This document shows positions 25,242 to 33,183 of a stretch of DNA of 64,000 nt, piece by piece; position 1 is the first letter of the stretch, and each line of letters opens with the position of its first letter. The stretch covers positions 1 to 64,000 of the forward strand of contig WANN01000012.1 in assembly GCA_015521775.1 (NCBI GenBank), in the 5' to 3' direction. The notes beneath the pieces were generated by a model, which did no database searches, was not told the DNA's origin, and was given only the letters and a program-made list of their open reading frames with translations. The translations under genes and the position numbers were made by a program. Source of the stretch: Thermoproteaceae archaeon (GTDB lineage: Archaea; Thermoproteota; Thermoprotei; Thermoproteales; Thermoproteaceae).

Positions 25242-26024
25242 ATGAAGTTCCTGAGACCGCTTAGGGCATTTCAAAGCAGGGAGGTGGACCCCACATATGT
25301 GGTTGAGGCCCTCAAATGCTTGTCGTCCCCCTATGGACACCCCCTCTACACGGTGGGGGAGAACGCGAGGGCCATGGTACTCACTGGGTTCAGCAGGAAG
25401 GATGCGGTGGCCACAAACGCGTTGCTCTACGCGCTGTACCTCAACTGCACGGACTATCCGCTCCGCCCTATTAGGAACGCCATCGTTATACCCATCGTGA
25501 ATCCTCATGCCTACTCGTCCGAGCCTTCTTACCTAGATGAAAGGGACATCAACGTGTATTTTGATACGTTGACGCTGAGAAGCAAGCACAGCGAGAGGTG
25601 GCATGTCGTGTACCACAGGTTGAAGCCGAGCATAGTTGTGGTTATCAGGGGAGGCGAAAGGCTCAGGGTACACGCAACAGACCAGCTCATTGCGGGTGAG
25701 CTCGGCGCCAGCACGTTCAGGCCCAACAGCCCCTTGACCCCGCACGAACACGTGGCCCTCGAGTACAGCCACTCCGTGTACATAGAAGCGCCCAACGATC
25801 CCGAGTTCATACCCGAAATAATCGATGTTGTGTCCAGGGCCATAACAGCCGATGTGCCTCGCGTAGATGTTCAGGATAGGCAGGTAGAGCTCGATGTGGC
25901 CGCAGACAGAGTCGCGTTCATCGAGAAGCACGGCATTGTAGTGGAGAAGCACGGGGAACGTACAACGCTCCGAGGCGATACGGCGCTCGTCGACGTGCTG
26001 CCCAGATACCTCGCCGGCGTCTAG
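25242..26024 (+). CDS. Uncharacterised protein with M14-carboxypeptidase-like pattern
   Basis: 260 residues. The order AMVLTGFSRKDAVATNALLYALY, then AIVIPIVNPHAY, then DERDINVYFD resembles the zinc-carboxypeptidase/AstE fold (GxHxxE, NPxG, DxNRxF), but the metal ligands expected in the first motif are missing. It may be an inactive or strongly diverged relative; this is a pattern call only. TATA (CCTTTATAGG, near 25213-25222) is 24 nt upstream of the ATG. Convergent with thiDN, 4-nt overlap. Confidence 0.5.
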   Translation: MKFLRPLRAFQSREVDPTYVVEALKCLSSPYGHPLYTVGENARAMVLTGFSRKDAVATNALLYALYLNCTDYPLRPIRNAIVIPIVNPHAYSSEPSYLDERDINVYFDTLTLRSKHSERWHVVYHRLKPSIVVVIRGGERLRVHATDQLIAGELGASTFRPNSPLTPHEHVALEYSHSVYIEAPNDPEFIPEIIDVVSRAITADVPRVDVQDRQVELDVAADRVAFIEKHGIVVEKHGERTTLRGDTALVDVLPRYLAGV

Positions 26025-27397
26025 CGCCCGGTATCCCGGCCGCCGCGTACGCCGATAACTTTCAGCAGTTTGGCCACGGCATCCACGGCATCCACGCCGA
26101 ATATGTTGACCATGGGCTCTTTTCCCCAGTCACCTTCGTGGTACACCAGGTCGGGCACAGCGCCTATACGTTTAATCGCAGACTCTATGCCCCACCCTAT
26201 GGTTCCCCCCTCCACGTACTTCAAGTGCGGCGGCTCCTCACGCCTATCGTAGAATGAGACCTTCAGACCTAGGCTGACCGCCCTGCCTATAATCTCCTTG
26301 CTATACGACGCGTTCAGCGCCGCTCTGTACCTGGCATCGTAACGCATAGCCGTCAAGACGGCCCTCGCCAAGTGCCTAGATGCGCCGAATGCCACCGGCC
26401 CATTAACCCTAATGGTGTCCCGCACCCTCGAAATCCTTCCGACGACGCCGGCCACCGAGCTTATGTCGTCGGCGTAGGGCCATGGAAGGGCCATGACAAT
26501 GTTCATGTGGACCTCTGGGACGTGGGGCGCCACCGCTCTGCCATGACGTTTAAGGAGCGATACGGCCCTCTTCACGTTCTCTATTACGCGCCACCTCTCG
26601 GCATCAGGCTCCATCGACGCCATTGGGTTGACTGGGCAGTGCCCCCCTCCCACCTTGTGGCCATACCTTATGGCGCCGGTTATGTGACGCTTAGCCTTCT
26701 CCACCGCATCCTCGAGGCCGTGGCCTCTGGCTACCATTGCTGTTATGGCCGCAGAGAAGCTGCATCCAGTCCCGTGGAAGCACCCTTCTACGCGCGGCGC
26801 CGCGAACTCCCTGAACCTGCCTTCCACGTACAACACATCCACGGAGTAGTTGCCGGCAAGGTGGCCGCCTTTGACTATGACAGCATTTACCCCATACTCG
26901 TCCGCTATCTTCTTCGCAGCGGCCTTTGCATCGTCCACATCCCTTATGGCTAACCCACTCAGTCTTTCTGCCTCCATCCTATTCGGCGTTACTAGAAGCG
27001 CCATTGGCAGTATATATTTGCCGAGCGCCTCGACCGCGTCGGGTCTAAGTAGGGGAGCCCCGCTCTTGGCTACCATTACAGGGTCCACCACTAGGGGGAA
27101 GCCATACTTTCCTAGGAGCCTTCCCACGGCCGCTATGATCTCGGCATTGCTGAGCATGCCGGTTTTGGCGGCGTCTACGCCTATGTCCTCGACCACCGCC
27201 TCTATCTGGGCCGTCACAACTTCCGGCGGCATGTCGTGCACGGCCCTCACCTCGCGGGTATTCTGGGCCGTCACGGACGTCACAGCGGCCATCCCGTATA
27301 CCCCTAAGGCCGCAAACGTCTTGAGGTCCGCCTCTATGCCTGCCCCACCCCCCGAATCGCTACCGGCTATGGTCAATGCACGGGGAATGCGGGCCAT
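26021..27397 (-). CDS. thiDN: HMP/HMP-P kinase fused to thiamine-phosphate synthase (ThiD-ThiN)
   Basis: 458 residues. Residues 1-about 265 are the ribokinase-fold ThiD: GSDSGGGAGIEADLKTF near 13, VVDPVMVAKSG near 103, VIVKGGH near 170 and FHGTGCSFSAAITA near 205. Residues about 290-450 are a ThiN domain (IVMALPWPYADDISSVAGVVGRI, then VVYHEGDWGKEP), which in archaea joins HMP-PP with thiazole phosphate in place of ThiE. TATA is 27 nt upstream of the ATG. Two TenA genes at 57-58 kb serve the same vitamin. Confidence 0.92.
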   Translation of the reverse strand: MARIPRALTIAGSDSGGGAGIEADLKTFAALGVYGMAAVTSVTAQNTREVRAVHDMPPEVVTAQIEAVVEDIGVDAAKTGMLSNAEIIAAVGRLLGKYGFPLVVDPVMVAKSGAPLLRPDAVEALGKYILPMALLVTPNRMEAERLSGLAIRDVDDAKAAAKKIADEYGVNAVIVKGGHLAGNYSVDVLYVEGRFREFAAPRVEGCFHGTGCSFSAAITAMVARGHGLEDAVEKAKRHITGAIRYGHKVGGGHCPVNPMASMEPDAERWRVIENVKRAVSLLKRHGRAVAPHVPEVHMNIVMALPWPYADDISSVAGVVGRISRVRDTIRVNGPVAFGASRHLARAVLTAMRYDARYRAALNASYSKEIIGRAVSLGLKVSFYDRREEPPHLKYVEGGTIGWGIESAIKRIGAVPDLVYHEGDWGKEPMVNIFGVDAVDAVAKLLKVIGVRGGRDTGR

Positions 27398-27476
27398 AGG
27401 AACCGAGTGTTATGCCATTATTATAATGTGCGTCCCACGCATTGGATTGTCCGCGCACAGGGCCGGTTTTTCGGGC

Positions 27477-28016
27477 TCACTCGCAAAGGTCACGCCCGTG
27501 CTCCTCCATCCCCAACGCCTTGAACTCCCTATAATCCTCGCATCTGCTCCAAGGATATGATATCCACACCCAGTCCTCAAGCTTCTCAATGTAGAAGTCG
27601 GGGACGAAACTGCTTGTGGACTTCAAGTGCAACACCGCTGTCTTCACGTCCAACGGACCAGCCATCGAGACGAAGTCAACAGCAATCTCGAGCGTCTTGC
27701 CCGTGTCAGAGACCTCGTCCACTATGAGCACCTTACGTTCCCTCACAATGCTTGGCTCTACCCCATGATAGATCAGCGGCCTCTCGTGTCGTCTCCGCGC
27801 AGTGCCCCAGTACTTGATCATTATGGCTATTATGTCATCGACGCCCAGAACGTCGCTTATGATCCTGGCCGGGACGAGGCCCCCCCTGGATACCGCAACT
27901 ATAAGGTCAGGCGAGTAGCCCGACGCCCTAACCTTGCCGGCTAGGCGCAGAGACAGAGATACCGCCTCGTCCCAAGATATGTGTAATATCCTAATACTAT
28001 CCTTTTGACCCCCCAT
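27477..28016 (-). CDS. Purine/xanthine-type phosphoribosyltransferase (COG2236)
   Basis: 179 residues, type I PRTase fold. The PRPP motif is VLIVDEVSDTGKT near residue 97, and LIVAVSRGGLVPARII near 38 is the PPi loop. The WVWISYPW C-terminal hood is as in COG2236 archaeal salvage enzymes (hypoxanthine/xanthine/guanine). The exact base is not decidable. TATA (TTATAA, about 28038-28043) is 24-25 nt upstream of the ATG. Confidence 0.82.
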   Translation of the reverse strand: MGGQKDSIRILHISWDEAVSLSLRLAGKVRASGYSPDLIVAVSRGGLVPARIISDVLGVDDIIAIMIKYWGTARRRHERPLIYHGVEPSIVRERKVLIVDEVSDTGKTLEIAVDFVSMAGPLDVKTAVLHLKSTSSFVPDFYIEKLEDWVWISYPWSRCEDYREFKALGMEEHGRDLCE

Positions 28017-28140
28017 GCTGACCTTTAAATAGTCTCGTTATAAGTCTTCTCCAGAACACGTGGGAGAGTATGGTGAAACTTTCGGCGATGTTTCGGATAA
28101 AATTGAAGTAATTGATTTAAAAAGGGGAACGTACGTATAC

Positions 28141-28371
28141 ATGTACTGCGTGCTAATAAACGAGGAAAACAGTCGTGTGCTGGTCTCCGGAAAGGCGGAG
28201 GACATGAAGGCGGAGTCTTGGCGCGTCGATAAGTGTTTTGGAGATTGGTACGAGGCCTATGAACATGCCGTGGACCTAGCCGACACGTACGAATATGTTT
28301 TGGAGTGGTACGTGGAGGAACAAATGGAGGCCGTGGAAAAGATGCGCATCATACTCCTAAGGCCGAGCTGA
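28141..28371 (+). CDS. Small acidic uncharacterised protein
   Basis: 76 residues from ATG 28141: a strand-rich start (MYCVLINEENSRVLVSGKA), a Trp/Tyr-rich middle and a long acidic C-terminal helix (ADTYEYVLEWYVEEQMEAVEKM). The frame is open back to GTG 28060, but that part is AT-rich, and a TATA (TTTAAAAA, 28116-28123) lies within it about 21 nt before ATG 28141; GTG 28150 is another option. The 3' end overlaps ctaB by 23 nt. No family recognised. Confidence 0.55.
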   Translation: MYCVLINEENSRVLVSGKAEDMKAESWRVDKCFGDWYEAYEHAVDLADTYEYVLEWYVEEQMEAVEKMRIILLRPS

Positions 28372-29203
28372 GTATCAATGTCGCCAGGAAGAGGGTCAAC
28401 ACAGGGCTCGACGCTTTGAACATCCCCCAAAAAATTTCCGGGGTTGGGTTCCTGAAAGCCTTAAGCGACTGCATCACGGACACTACCGAGGGGGCCACAA
28501 AGAGGAGCATCACCAAGTTCGCGCCCATCAGGTACAGGTAGACCAGCCACATGTACGCCGTTGCCGCTATGTTGAGGAGCGCCACCACTTTGACGGATTC
28601 GCTGTAGTTCAGCACCACGGGAAGCATGGGTATCGATGCACGCCTATAATCATCGCTGTATCTAATGGCGAGGCTCCATATATGTGCGGGTATCCACATG
28701 TATATCGTGAATGATAGGAGCACGGCCTCCAGGCCTATATGCGATGCCAACGACCAGCCTGTGAGAAACGCCGCGTTGCCCGCAAATCCACCTAAGAGCA
28801 CGTTGGACCAGTGTCTCCGTTTAAGAAGCACCGTGTACACCACTACATATGAAAACATGCCCAGAAGCACGAACAGTGTGGGTACAGGGCCGAGCAACAC
28901 GTAGGAGAGGAGCACGCCCAGGAGCATAAGAGCATACGAGTATGCCGATGCGGCGACAGGGGAGACAAGGCCCCTGGGCAGCGGTCTCTTCATGGTGCGC
29001 GACATGACGCTGTCCACATCGCGTTCATAGTACATGTTGAACGCTGCTGCCCCGCCCGTAGAAAACACGCCCACCAAAACAAGCGCCGCCAGCTTCCAGA
29101 CGTCCGGCGCCCCCTCTGATGCCACCAAGTAGCCCGCAACTGAGGCGAAGACCAGTAGCCAGATAACGTTGGGCTTCATGAGCAGCACGTACCGCCTTAC
29201 CAT
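28349..29203 (-). CDS. ctaB: Protoheme IX farnesyltransferase (heme O synthase)
   Basis: 284-residue membrane prenyltransferase with about nine helices. UbiA/CtaB motifs: AAFNMYYERDVDSVMSRT near residue 55 with PLPRG, and RYSDDYRRASIPMLPVV near 185. It makes heme O for terminal heme-copper oxidases, implying aerobic (or oxygen-tolerant) respiration. ATG 29203 is chosen because the TATA (CAATATTAA on the minus strand, near 29230) is 27 nt away. cox genes are not in the window. Confidence 0.93.
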   Translation of the reverse strand: MVRRYVLLMKPNVIWLLVFASVAGYLVASEGAPDVWKLAALVLVGVFSTGGAAAFNMYYERDVDSVMSRTMKRPLPRGLVSPVAASAYSYALMLLGVLLSYVLLGPVPTLFVLLGMFSYVVVYTVLLKRRHWSNVLLGGFAGNAAFLTGWSLASHIGLEAVLLSFTIYMWIPAHIWSLAIRYSDDYRRASIPMLPVVLNYSESVKVVALLNIAATAYMWLVYLYLMGANLVMLLFVAPSVVSVMQSLKAFRNPTPEIFWGMFKASSPVLTLFLATLILSSALGV

Positions 29204-29285
29204 GCTGCACAAACGGGAATCATCTTAATATTGCTTTACATAGGGGCGAGGGACCGCAGCACCATTCCACCTTTATGGGGCAGAA

Positions 29286-29813
29286 TCACCGCGATTCTTC
29301 GCGGCACTCACAGGGACCCAGCCATGGGGCTGCCCGTCTAACCGTATCGCGTGACTGCTCCCATCTTTCGCACAGCCACTCTGGTATATGCGGCCTCCTA
29401 ACAATGTCGTAGTAATCGTACGGCTTCAAGTCCAGCACAGGCGTGCCTGTCCAGGCATCCAAGCCCTTGACGAACACCTTAGGGGGAGACACCCCGAGCA
29501 GCTCCACCACGCTTAGACCTATGGGGTTAGGTCTAGGGGGAAAACGCGTGGCGAACACTCCGACGTCCGGCAGGTCTTCCCTTCCCCATGGCCTCACAAC
29601 GAGCCTCGTATCACGTACCTCGTGCATCCAGTATATCACAAATATGTGGGAGTACCCTTCAAGCCCCAGCAGACCAGCAGCGTACCGGTTGAACACCCTT
29701 ATAGTGGACACAACGTTGTAACGGGAGCCCCTCGCTGAGGGGGGCCTGTCAATGCCCACATCGACCACGCCTATGGGCCTAACACGTATTTCAGCACTTA
29801 GGTCACTCGCCAT
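29286..29813 (-). CDS. trmO: tRNA (N6-threonylcarbamoyladenosine37-N6)-methyltransferase
   Basis: 175 residues, TrmO/YaeB family, SAM-dependent methylation of t6A37 in tRNA. Strong signature GVFATRFPPRPNPIGLSVVELL near residue 85, preceded by IYWMHE and followed by VKGLDAWTGTPVLDLKPY. No TATA is at the leaderless distance; the nearest good box (GATATAAAG on the minus strand, near 29914) would give a leader of about 75 nt. That leader contains a short ORF and a C/D-box sRNA candidate overlapping the trmO start codon. An in-frame TGA just upstream rules out earlier starts. Confidence 0.9.
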   Translation of the reverse strand: MASDLSAEIRVRPIGVVDVGIDRPPSARGSRYNVVSTIRVFNRYAAGLLGLEGYSHIFVIYWMHEVRDTRLVVRPWGREDLPDVGVFATRFPPRPNPIGLSVVELLGVSPPKVFVKGLDAWTGTPVLDLKPYDYYDIVRRPHIPEWLCERWEQSRDTVRRAAPWLGPCECREESR

Positions 29814-29840
29814 CCTTCAGGGCCTGCGTAGGCTCATCAT
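29791..29840 (-). ncRNA. C/D-box sRNA overlapping the trmO start
   Basis: Best sRNA candidate in the window. On the minus strand: C box ATGATGA (29834-29840), 13-nt guide, D' CTGA (29817-29820), 3-nt spacer, C' ATGGCGA, 12-nt guide, D CTGA (29791-29794). C, D' and D are exact consensus, and the spacing is that of archaeal 2'-O-methylation guides. The C' box contains the trmO ATG. The D guide would pair with CACTTAGGTCAC and the D' guide with GGCCTGCGTAGGC; targets not searched. No TATA sits directly upstream, so it may be processed from the trmO leader. Confidence 0.62.
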
Positions 29841-29886
29841 CTCCAGCTCGCTTGGATCCGGGCAGCGCCGCGCCATGCGCACGCAT
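29803..29886 (-). CDS. Possible 27-residue leader ORF of trmO
   Basis: ATG 29886 lies about 28 nt from the TATA near 29914, the leaderless spacing. The reading frame runs 27 codons and ends at a TGA within the first codons of trmO, so termination could couple to trmO initiation. The peptide (MRAHGAALPGSKRAGDDEP...) has no recognisable motif and its DNA is also the sRNA candidate. It may be translated or only transcribed. Confidence 0.3.
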   Translation of the reverse strand: MRAHGAALPGSKRAGDDEPTQALKDGE

Positions 29887-29926
29887 CTAGGCTTAATGGT
29901 CTTGGCCCCTTTATATCGTTGGCCCA

Positions 29927-30460
29927 TCATATGTCCCCTGGACCTCTTTGTCTGGCTCTAACATGGATACCCCTACATATGGCCGAGGCGAGCGCTTCTG
30001 GGTCATCGCTGTAGGTGAGCGGCGCCAGTCCCCTTCTGTCAAAGGCATGGGGAAACGCGTCCATTAGGCTGTCGCTTTCCATGCCGGTCCCAGTCAACAC
30101 GTACACGGGCTTGCCCATGACATATCCGAGGAAAGCTTCGATCATGGTCCCCACGGCCCCTCCGAGGACCGCCACAGCATCACACGACCTCACCATGATG
30201 ACAGAGCGACACCTATAGTCACAACCCGTTCTAATTGGTATGCCGGGCACCTCCACGTCCTCCCTCTCTATTGGCAGGAAGAATATGGTGGTCATGCCAA
30301 GCGCCCTGGCCAAGTCAGCTACAACCTTCATTAAGCCCCAGTAACCACCAAGAAGAACCATGGGTGAGCACTCCCTTAGAGCCGACATGAAGGAGGAGAC
30401 CTTCTTAACGTTGTCGTCGCTGTACTCGCCGCTGTGCGCGGCCACCGCCACCATGAACAT
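29927..30460 (-). CDS. LOG/SLOG-family Rossmann protein (TIGR00725-like)
   Basis: 177 residues. VLLGGYWGLMKVVADLA near residue 36 and AVLGGAVGTMIEAFLGYVMGKPVYVL near 97 are the GGxxGxM and GGxGTxxE motifs of the LOG-like (cytokinin-activating/nucleotide hydrolase) fold. It likely binds or hydrolyses a nucleotide derivative. TATA (TATATACTA region near 30485) is 25 nt upstream of the ATG and probably also serves the divergent MFS gene. Confidence 0.8.
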   Translation of the reverse strand: MFMVAVAAHSGEYSDDNVKKVSSFMSALRECSPMVLLGGYWGLMKVVADLARALGMTTIFFLPIEREDVEVPGIPIRTGCDYRCRSVIMVRSCDAVAVLGGAVGTMIEAFLGYVMGKPVYVLTGTGMESDSLMDAFPHAFDRRGLAPLTYSDDPEALASAICRGIHVRARQRGPGDI

Positions 30461-30499
30461 GGCTGTGGGCTTTGTCCCTAGTATATGTAATTGTCGTGG

Positions 30500-31735
30500 G
30501 TGGGCCCCGTCACGTTGAGGAGAGACCTAGCCCTATACTACGCCATAGCCGCGTTCATTAGCTTAGGCTTCTCCATCGTACAACCATTCATGCAGTATTA
30601 CGTGGAGGCGCTGGAGAATCCCTATGCCCGTCTCCCCGAGGAGAGGGAAATGGTGAGGTTCACGCCGGCGGCGCTGCTAGGTTACGCGTACATGAATGCG
30701 GTCTTTATGGCCGTTAGGGCCCCAAGCGCGTTCCTCTTCGGCGTTGTGGGGGATCGAGTGGGCAAGGCCGCCATGATAAGGGTGGGCACGGGGATCTACC
30801 TCTTTGTGGGCCTCGTCTACGTTTTCGCCCAAGACGTGTCCCAGGCCGTTGCAGCTAGGGCTATGCAAGGGGTCGCCAGCGCCATGGTGTGGCCGTTGCT
30901 GCAGGGGGCAATAGCCAGCTCAACCGAGAGGGCGGGAAGGGGGAGGGCCCTAGCCGTGTACTGGATAATAAGCAACGTGACCTGGCTGGTGGGGCCAGCA
31001 ATTGGGGGCTTCCTCTACAGGGTGGCGCGGCTTGTCTCGGGGTCCGATGTACTGATAGACGTGTTGAGGACCGCATTCCTAATGCTGGCCGCAATACTCG
31101 TAATACCCTTCCTCTTGTCCTTTCTGGTTCCTGAGCCTCCAACGCGTATCGACGCAAGGCCACGGCCCAACGAGGGAGCTTTACGGGTTATCAACGTCAT
31201 GGCGCTGCTAAACGGGCTCTCAATGGGCATTGCGTCCACCATAATCATAGTCTTCCTCTCAGAGTACGTCAACGGGGACCCGGCCGTTATAGGGGCCATA
31301 ATAACTGTCGCCGGACTGCTTGGAACTGCGGCGTCATATCCCGTAGCACGCTTAAGCGATCTGACCGGCGAGAGGGGGAAGCTTGTGGTTGCGGGTCAGC
31401 TACTTTCCAGAGGCGCCTTGCTCCTCATGCCGCTGTTCAGGGACCCAGCACACTTCACCGCCGTGTACACAGCCATGATGGTGGGGTTCAACATTTCGGC
31501 CCCCAACCTAGGCGCCTTGCAGGCCGAGCTTGCCGGGGGAAGGCTGGGATCGGTCTACGGCAAGTTCCAGGCGTTCATGAACGCCGGCGCCGCGCTGGGG
31601 CCGATAATAGGCGCCCTATGCTATATAGGCCTAGGACCCATAGCCGCCTTCTGGACAGCGGCGTTGTTCGGCCTACTGGGCCTGGCCACATTCGTGGCTG
31701 GGGTCTACAAGGACACGTCAAGGCGCATGCACTGA
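30500..31735 (+). CDS. Major facilitator superfamily transporter
   Basis: About 411 residues with 12 hydrophobic segments and a charged loop after the sixth helix (PEPPTRIDARPRPNEG). The loop between helices 2 and 3 shows the MFS-like GVVGDRVGKAAMIRVG, and the second half repeats ARLSDLTGERGKLVV. Substrate unknown. The start is uncertain: TTG 30491, GTG 30500 and TTG 30515 are in frame, and the TATA near 30485 favours a start near 30510. Confidence 0.85.
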   Translation: MGPVTLRRDLALYYAIAAFISLGFSIVQPFMQYYVEALENPYARLPEEREMVRFTPAALLGYAYMNAVFMAVRAPSAFLFGVVGDRVGKAAMIRVGTGIYLFVGLVYVFAQDVSQAVAARAMQGVASAMVWPLLQGAIASSTERAGRGRALAVYWIISNVTWLVGPAIGGFLYRVARLVSGSDVLIDVLRTAFLMLAAILVIPFLLSFLVPEPPTRIDARPRPNEGALRVINVMALLNGLSMGIASTIIIVFLSEYVNGDPAVIGAIITVAGLLGTAASYPVARLSDLTGERGKLVVAGQLLSRGALLLMPLFRDPAHFTAVYTAMMVGFNISAPNLGALQAELAGGRLGSVYGKFQAFMNAGAALGPIIGALCYIGLGPIAAFWTAALFGLLGLATFVAGVYKDTSRRMH

Positions 31736-31760
31736 TTTTTAGTACCGTATTATGAGGTAC

Positions 31761-32531
31761 ATGGGAAGGACTTCCGCAGCTGCTTCCTCTGGGGGCGCCG
31801 GGTCGGTATACATAATCGGTGCCGGTCCTGGAGACCCCGAGTTGATCACCGTGAAGGCGCTCAGGCTCCTCGGCGAGGCCGACGTAGTGCTCTACGATAG
31901 GCTTGTGCCGCGTGAATTATTGGGCTCTGTAAAGCCCAATGCACGGCTCATCTACGTGGGGAAAGAGCCCGGCCGGGCGGCCATGTCGCAGGAGGAAATA
32001 AACAGGGTCCTCGTAGAGGAGGCCAAGCGGGGGATGGTCGTAGCGAGGTTGCACGGGGGGGACCCATTCGTTTTTGGGAGGGGCTTCGAGGAATGCTCTT
32101 ACGTGGTCTCCCACGGCATCAAGTGCGAGGTCGTGCCTGGGGTCACATCAGCCATCGCGGCGCCGGAAAAGTACATGATACCGCCGGTCCTCAGGGGGGT
32201 GGCAAGCAGCTTCGCCGTGATAACCGGCAAGGAGGACCCGAACAAGGGACGGCGCTTCGTGGATCCGGGTAAGGTCGCGTCGGCGGTGGACACATTGATA
32301 GTGCTCATGGGCGCGGGGACCATCGGGGATGTGGCCCGCAATATAATGGGGGCCGGCGTAAGGCCCGATACGCCGGTCGCCGTCATAATCAACGCCTATA
32401 GGCCGGGCGAGGAGTTCCGCGTATATACCCTGTCTACCGTGCCGGAGAGAGTGGACAATCCCGCGGTGATAGTGATAGGCGAGGTCGTCAAAAAGGCGCT
32501 TGCCTTGCTGGGCCATGATACTGCTCGTTAG
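31761..32531 (+). CDS. cobA: Uroporphyrinogen-III C-methyltransferase
   Basis: 256-residue SAM methyltransferase making precorrin-2, the entry to siroheme and cobalamin. Motifs: VYIIGAGPGDPELITVKALRLL near residue 20, LYDRLVP, VARLHGGDPFVFGRG near 95 and EVVPGVTSAIAAPE near 125. ATG 31761 is chosen over 31752 since TATA (ATTTTTAG, near 31738) is 23-25 nt upstream. It overlaps hemD by 17 nt, and both belong to tetrapyrrole synthesis. Confidence 0.93.
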   Translation: MGRTSAAASSGGAGSVYIIGAGPGDPELITVKALRLLGEADVVLYDRLVPRELLGSVKPNARLIYVGKEPGRAAMSQEEINRVLVEEAKRGMVVARLHGGDPFVFGRGFEECSYVVSHGIKCEVVPGVTSAIAAPEKYMIPPVLRGVASSFAVITGKEDPNKGRRFVDPGKVASAVDTLIVLMGAGTIGDVARNIMGAGVRPDTPVAVIINAYRPGEEFRVYTLSTVPERVDNPAVIVIGEVVKKALALLGHDTAR

Positions 32532-33183
32532 GGGTAAGGAGGAGCCCAGGGAATATCCCCCCTATGTAAAGAGCATAGCCCTTTTCAGCGCTGTACCTAA
32601 CGTGGCCAGGGAGGACTTGGCTGGGTTGCGGGCCGATTACGTCGTGGTGATGAGCCCCCTGGTGGTCGATATAGCCGAAAGGATTGGGGCAGGCGACGCC
32701 TTCAGGTCGCTGGTGGAAGGGGCCCAATGCACCATCTGTGTGGGTCCCTCCACAAGGCTACGCGTTGGCAGGTGCGTAGTACCGCGAAGGTACTCCAGCA
32801 GGGGCGTGGAGGCCATACTGGACACGTTAGAGCTGGGCGAGGTGCTCGTGTTGAGGTCAGCCCACGGCTCCCCTCTCAAGACCAGCCACAGGTACCGCGA
32901 GGTGCATGTTTACAGGCTGGAGCCGAGCCGGGAGGCCCAAGAGGAGTTGCGTAGGTGGCTTCCAGAGGCCAGCGCAGTGATCGTCACGAGCCCCATGGTG
33001 GCCTCCGCCCTAGTAAACATCGCAGAGGCGGGGCGGGCGGCGTTGCCCCTTGTTGTAGCCATAGGCGAGGCCACGTCGGCCGTCCTAAGGGCCCACGAGA
33101 TCCCGCATTTGATACCGGAAAAATACACGATCGACGAGGCCATCAGCCTAGCCCGGAGAATGCTGGGGGTGGATACACGCTAG
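32515..33183 (+). CDS. hemD: Uroporphyrinogen-III synthase
   Basis: 222 residues. HemD is poorly conserved, but the pattern is right: two Rossmann-like halves, VVMSPLVVDIAERIG near residue 45, VLVLRSAHGS near 110, AVIVTSPMVASALV near 155 and VAIGEATSAVLRAHEI near 180. It cyclises hydroxymethylbilane into the substrate of CobA, encoded immediately upstream in the same operon. The 3' end overlaps the convergent ahbAB-like gene by 4 nt. Confidence 0.85.
   Translation: MILLVRGKEEPREYPPYVKSIALFSAVPNVAREDLAGLRADYVVVMSPLVVDIAERIGAGDAFRSLVEGAQCTICVGPSTRLRVGRCVVPRRYSSRGVEAILDTLELGEVLVLRSAHGSPLKTSHRYREVHVYRLEPSREAQEELRRWLPEASAVIVTSPMVASALVNIAEAGRAALPLVVAIGEATSAVLRAHEIPHLIPEKYTIDEAISLARRMLGVDTR

Noticed and set aside
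28016-28060. Second case of a single TATA midway between divergent leaderless genes
   Set aside because: The plus-strand start at 28060 is only about 20 nt from the box, and the plus gene has a better TATA at 28116-28123 pointing to ATG 28141.
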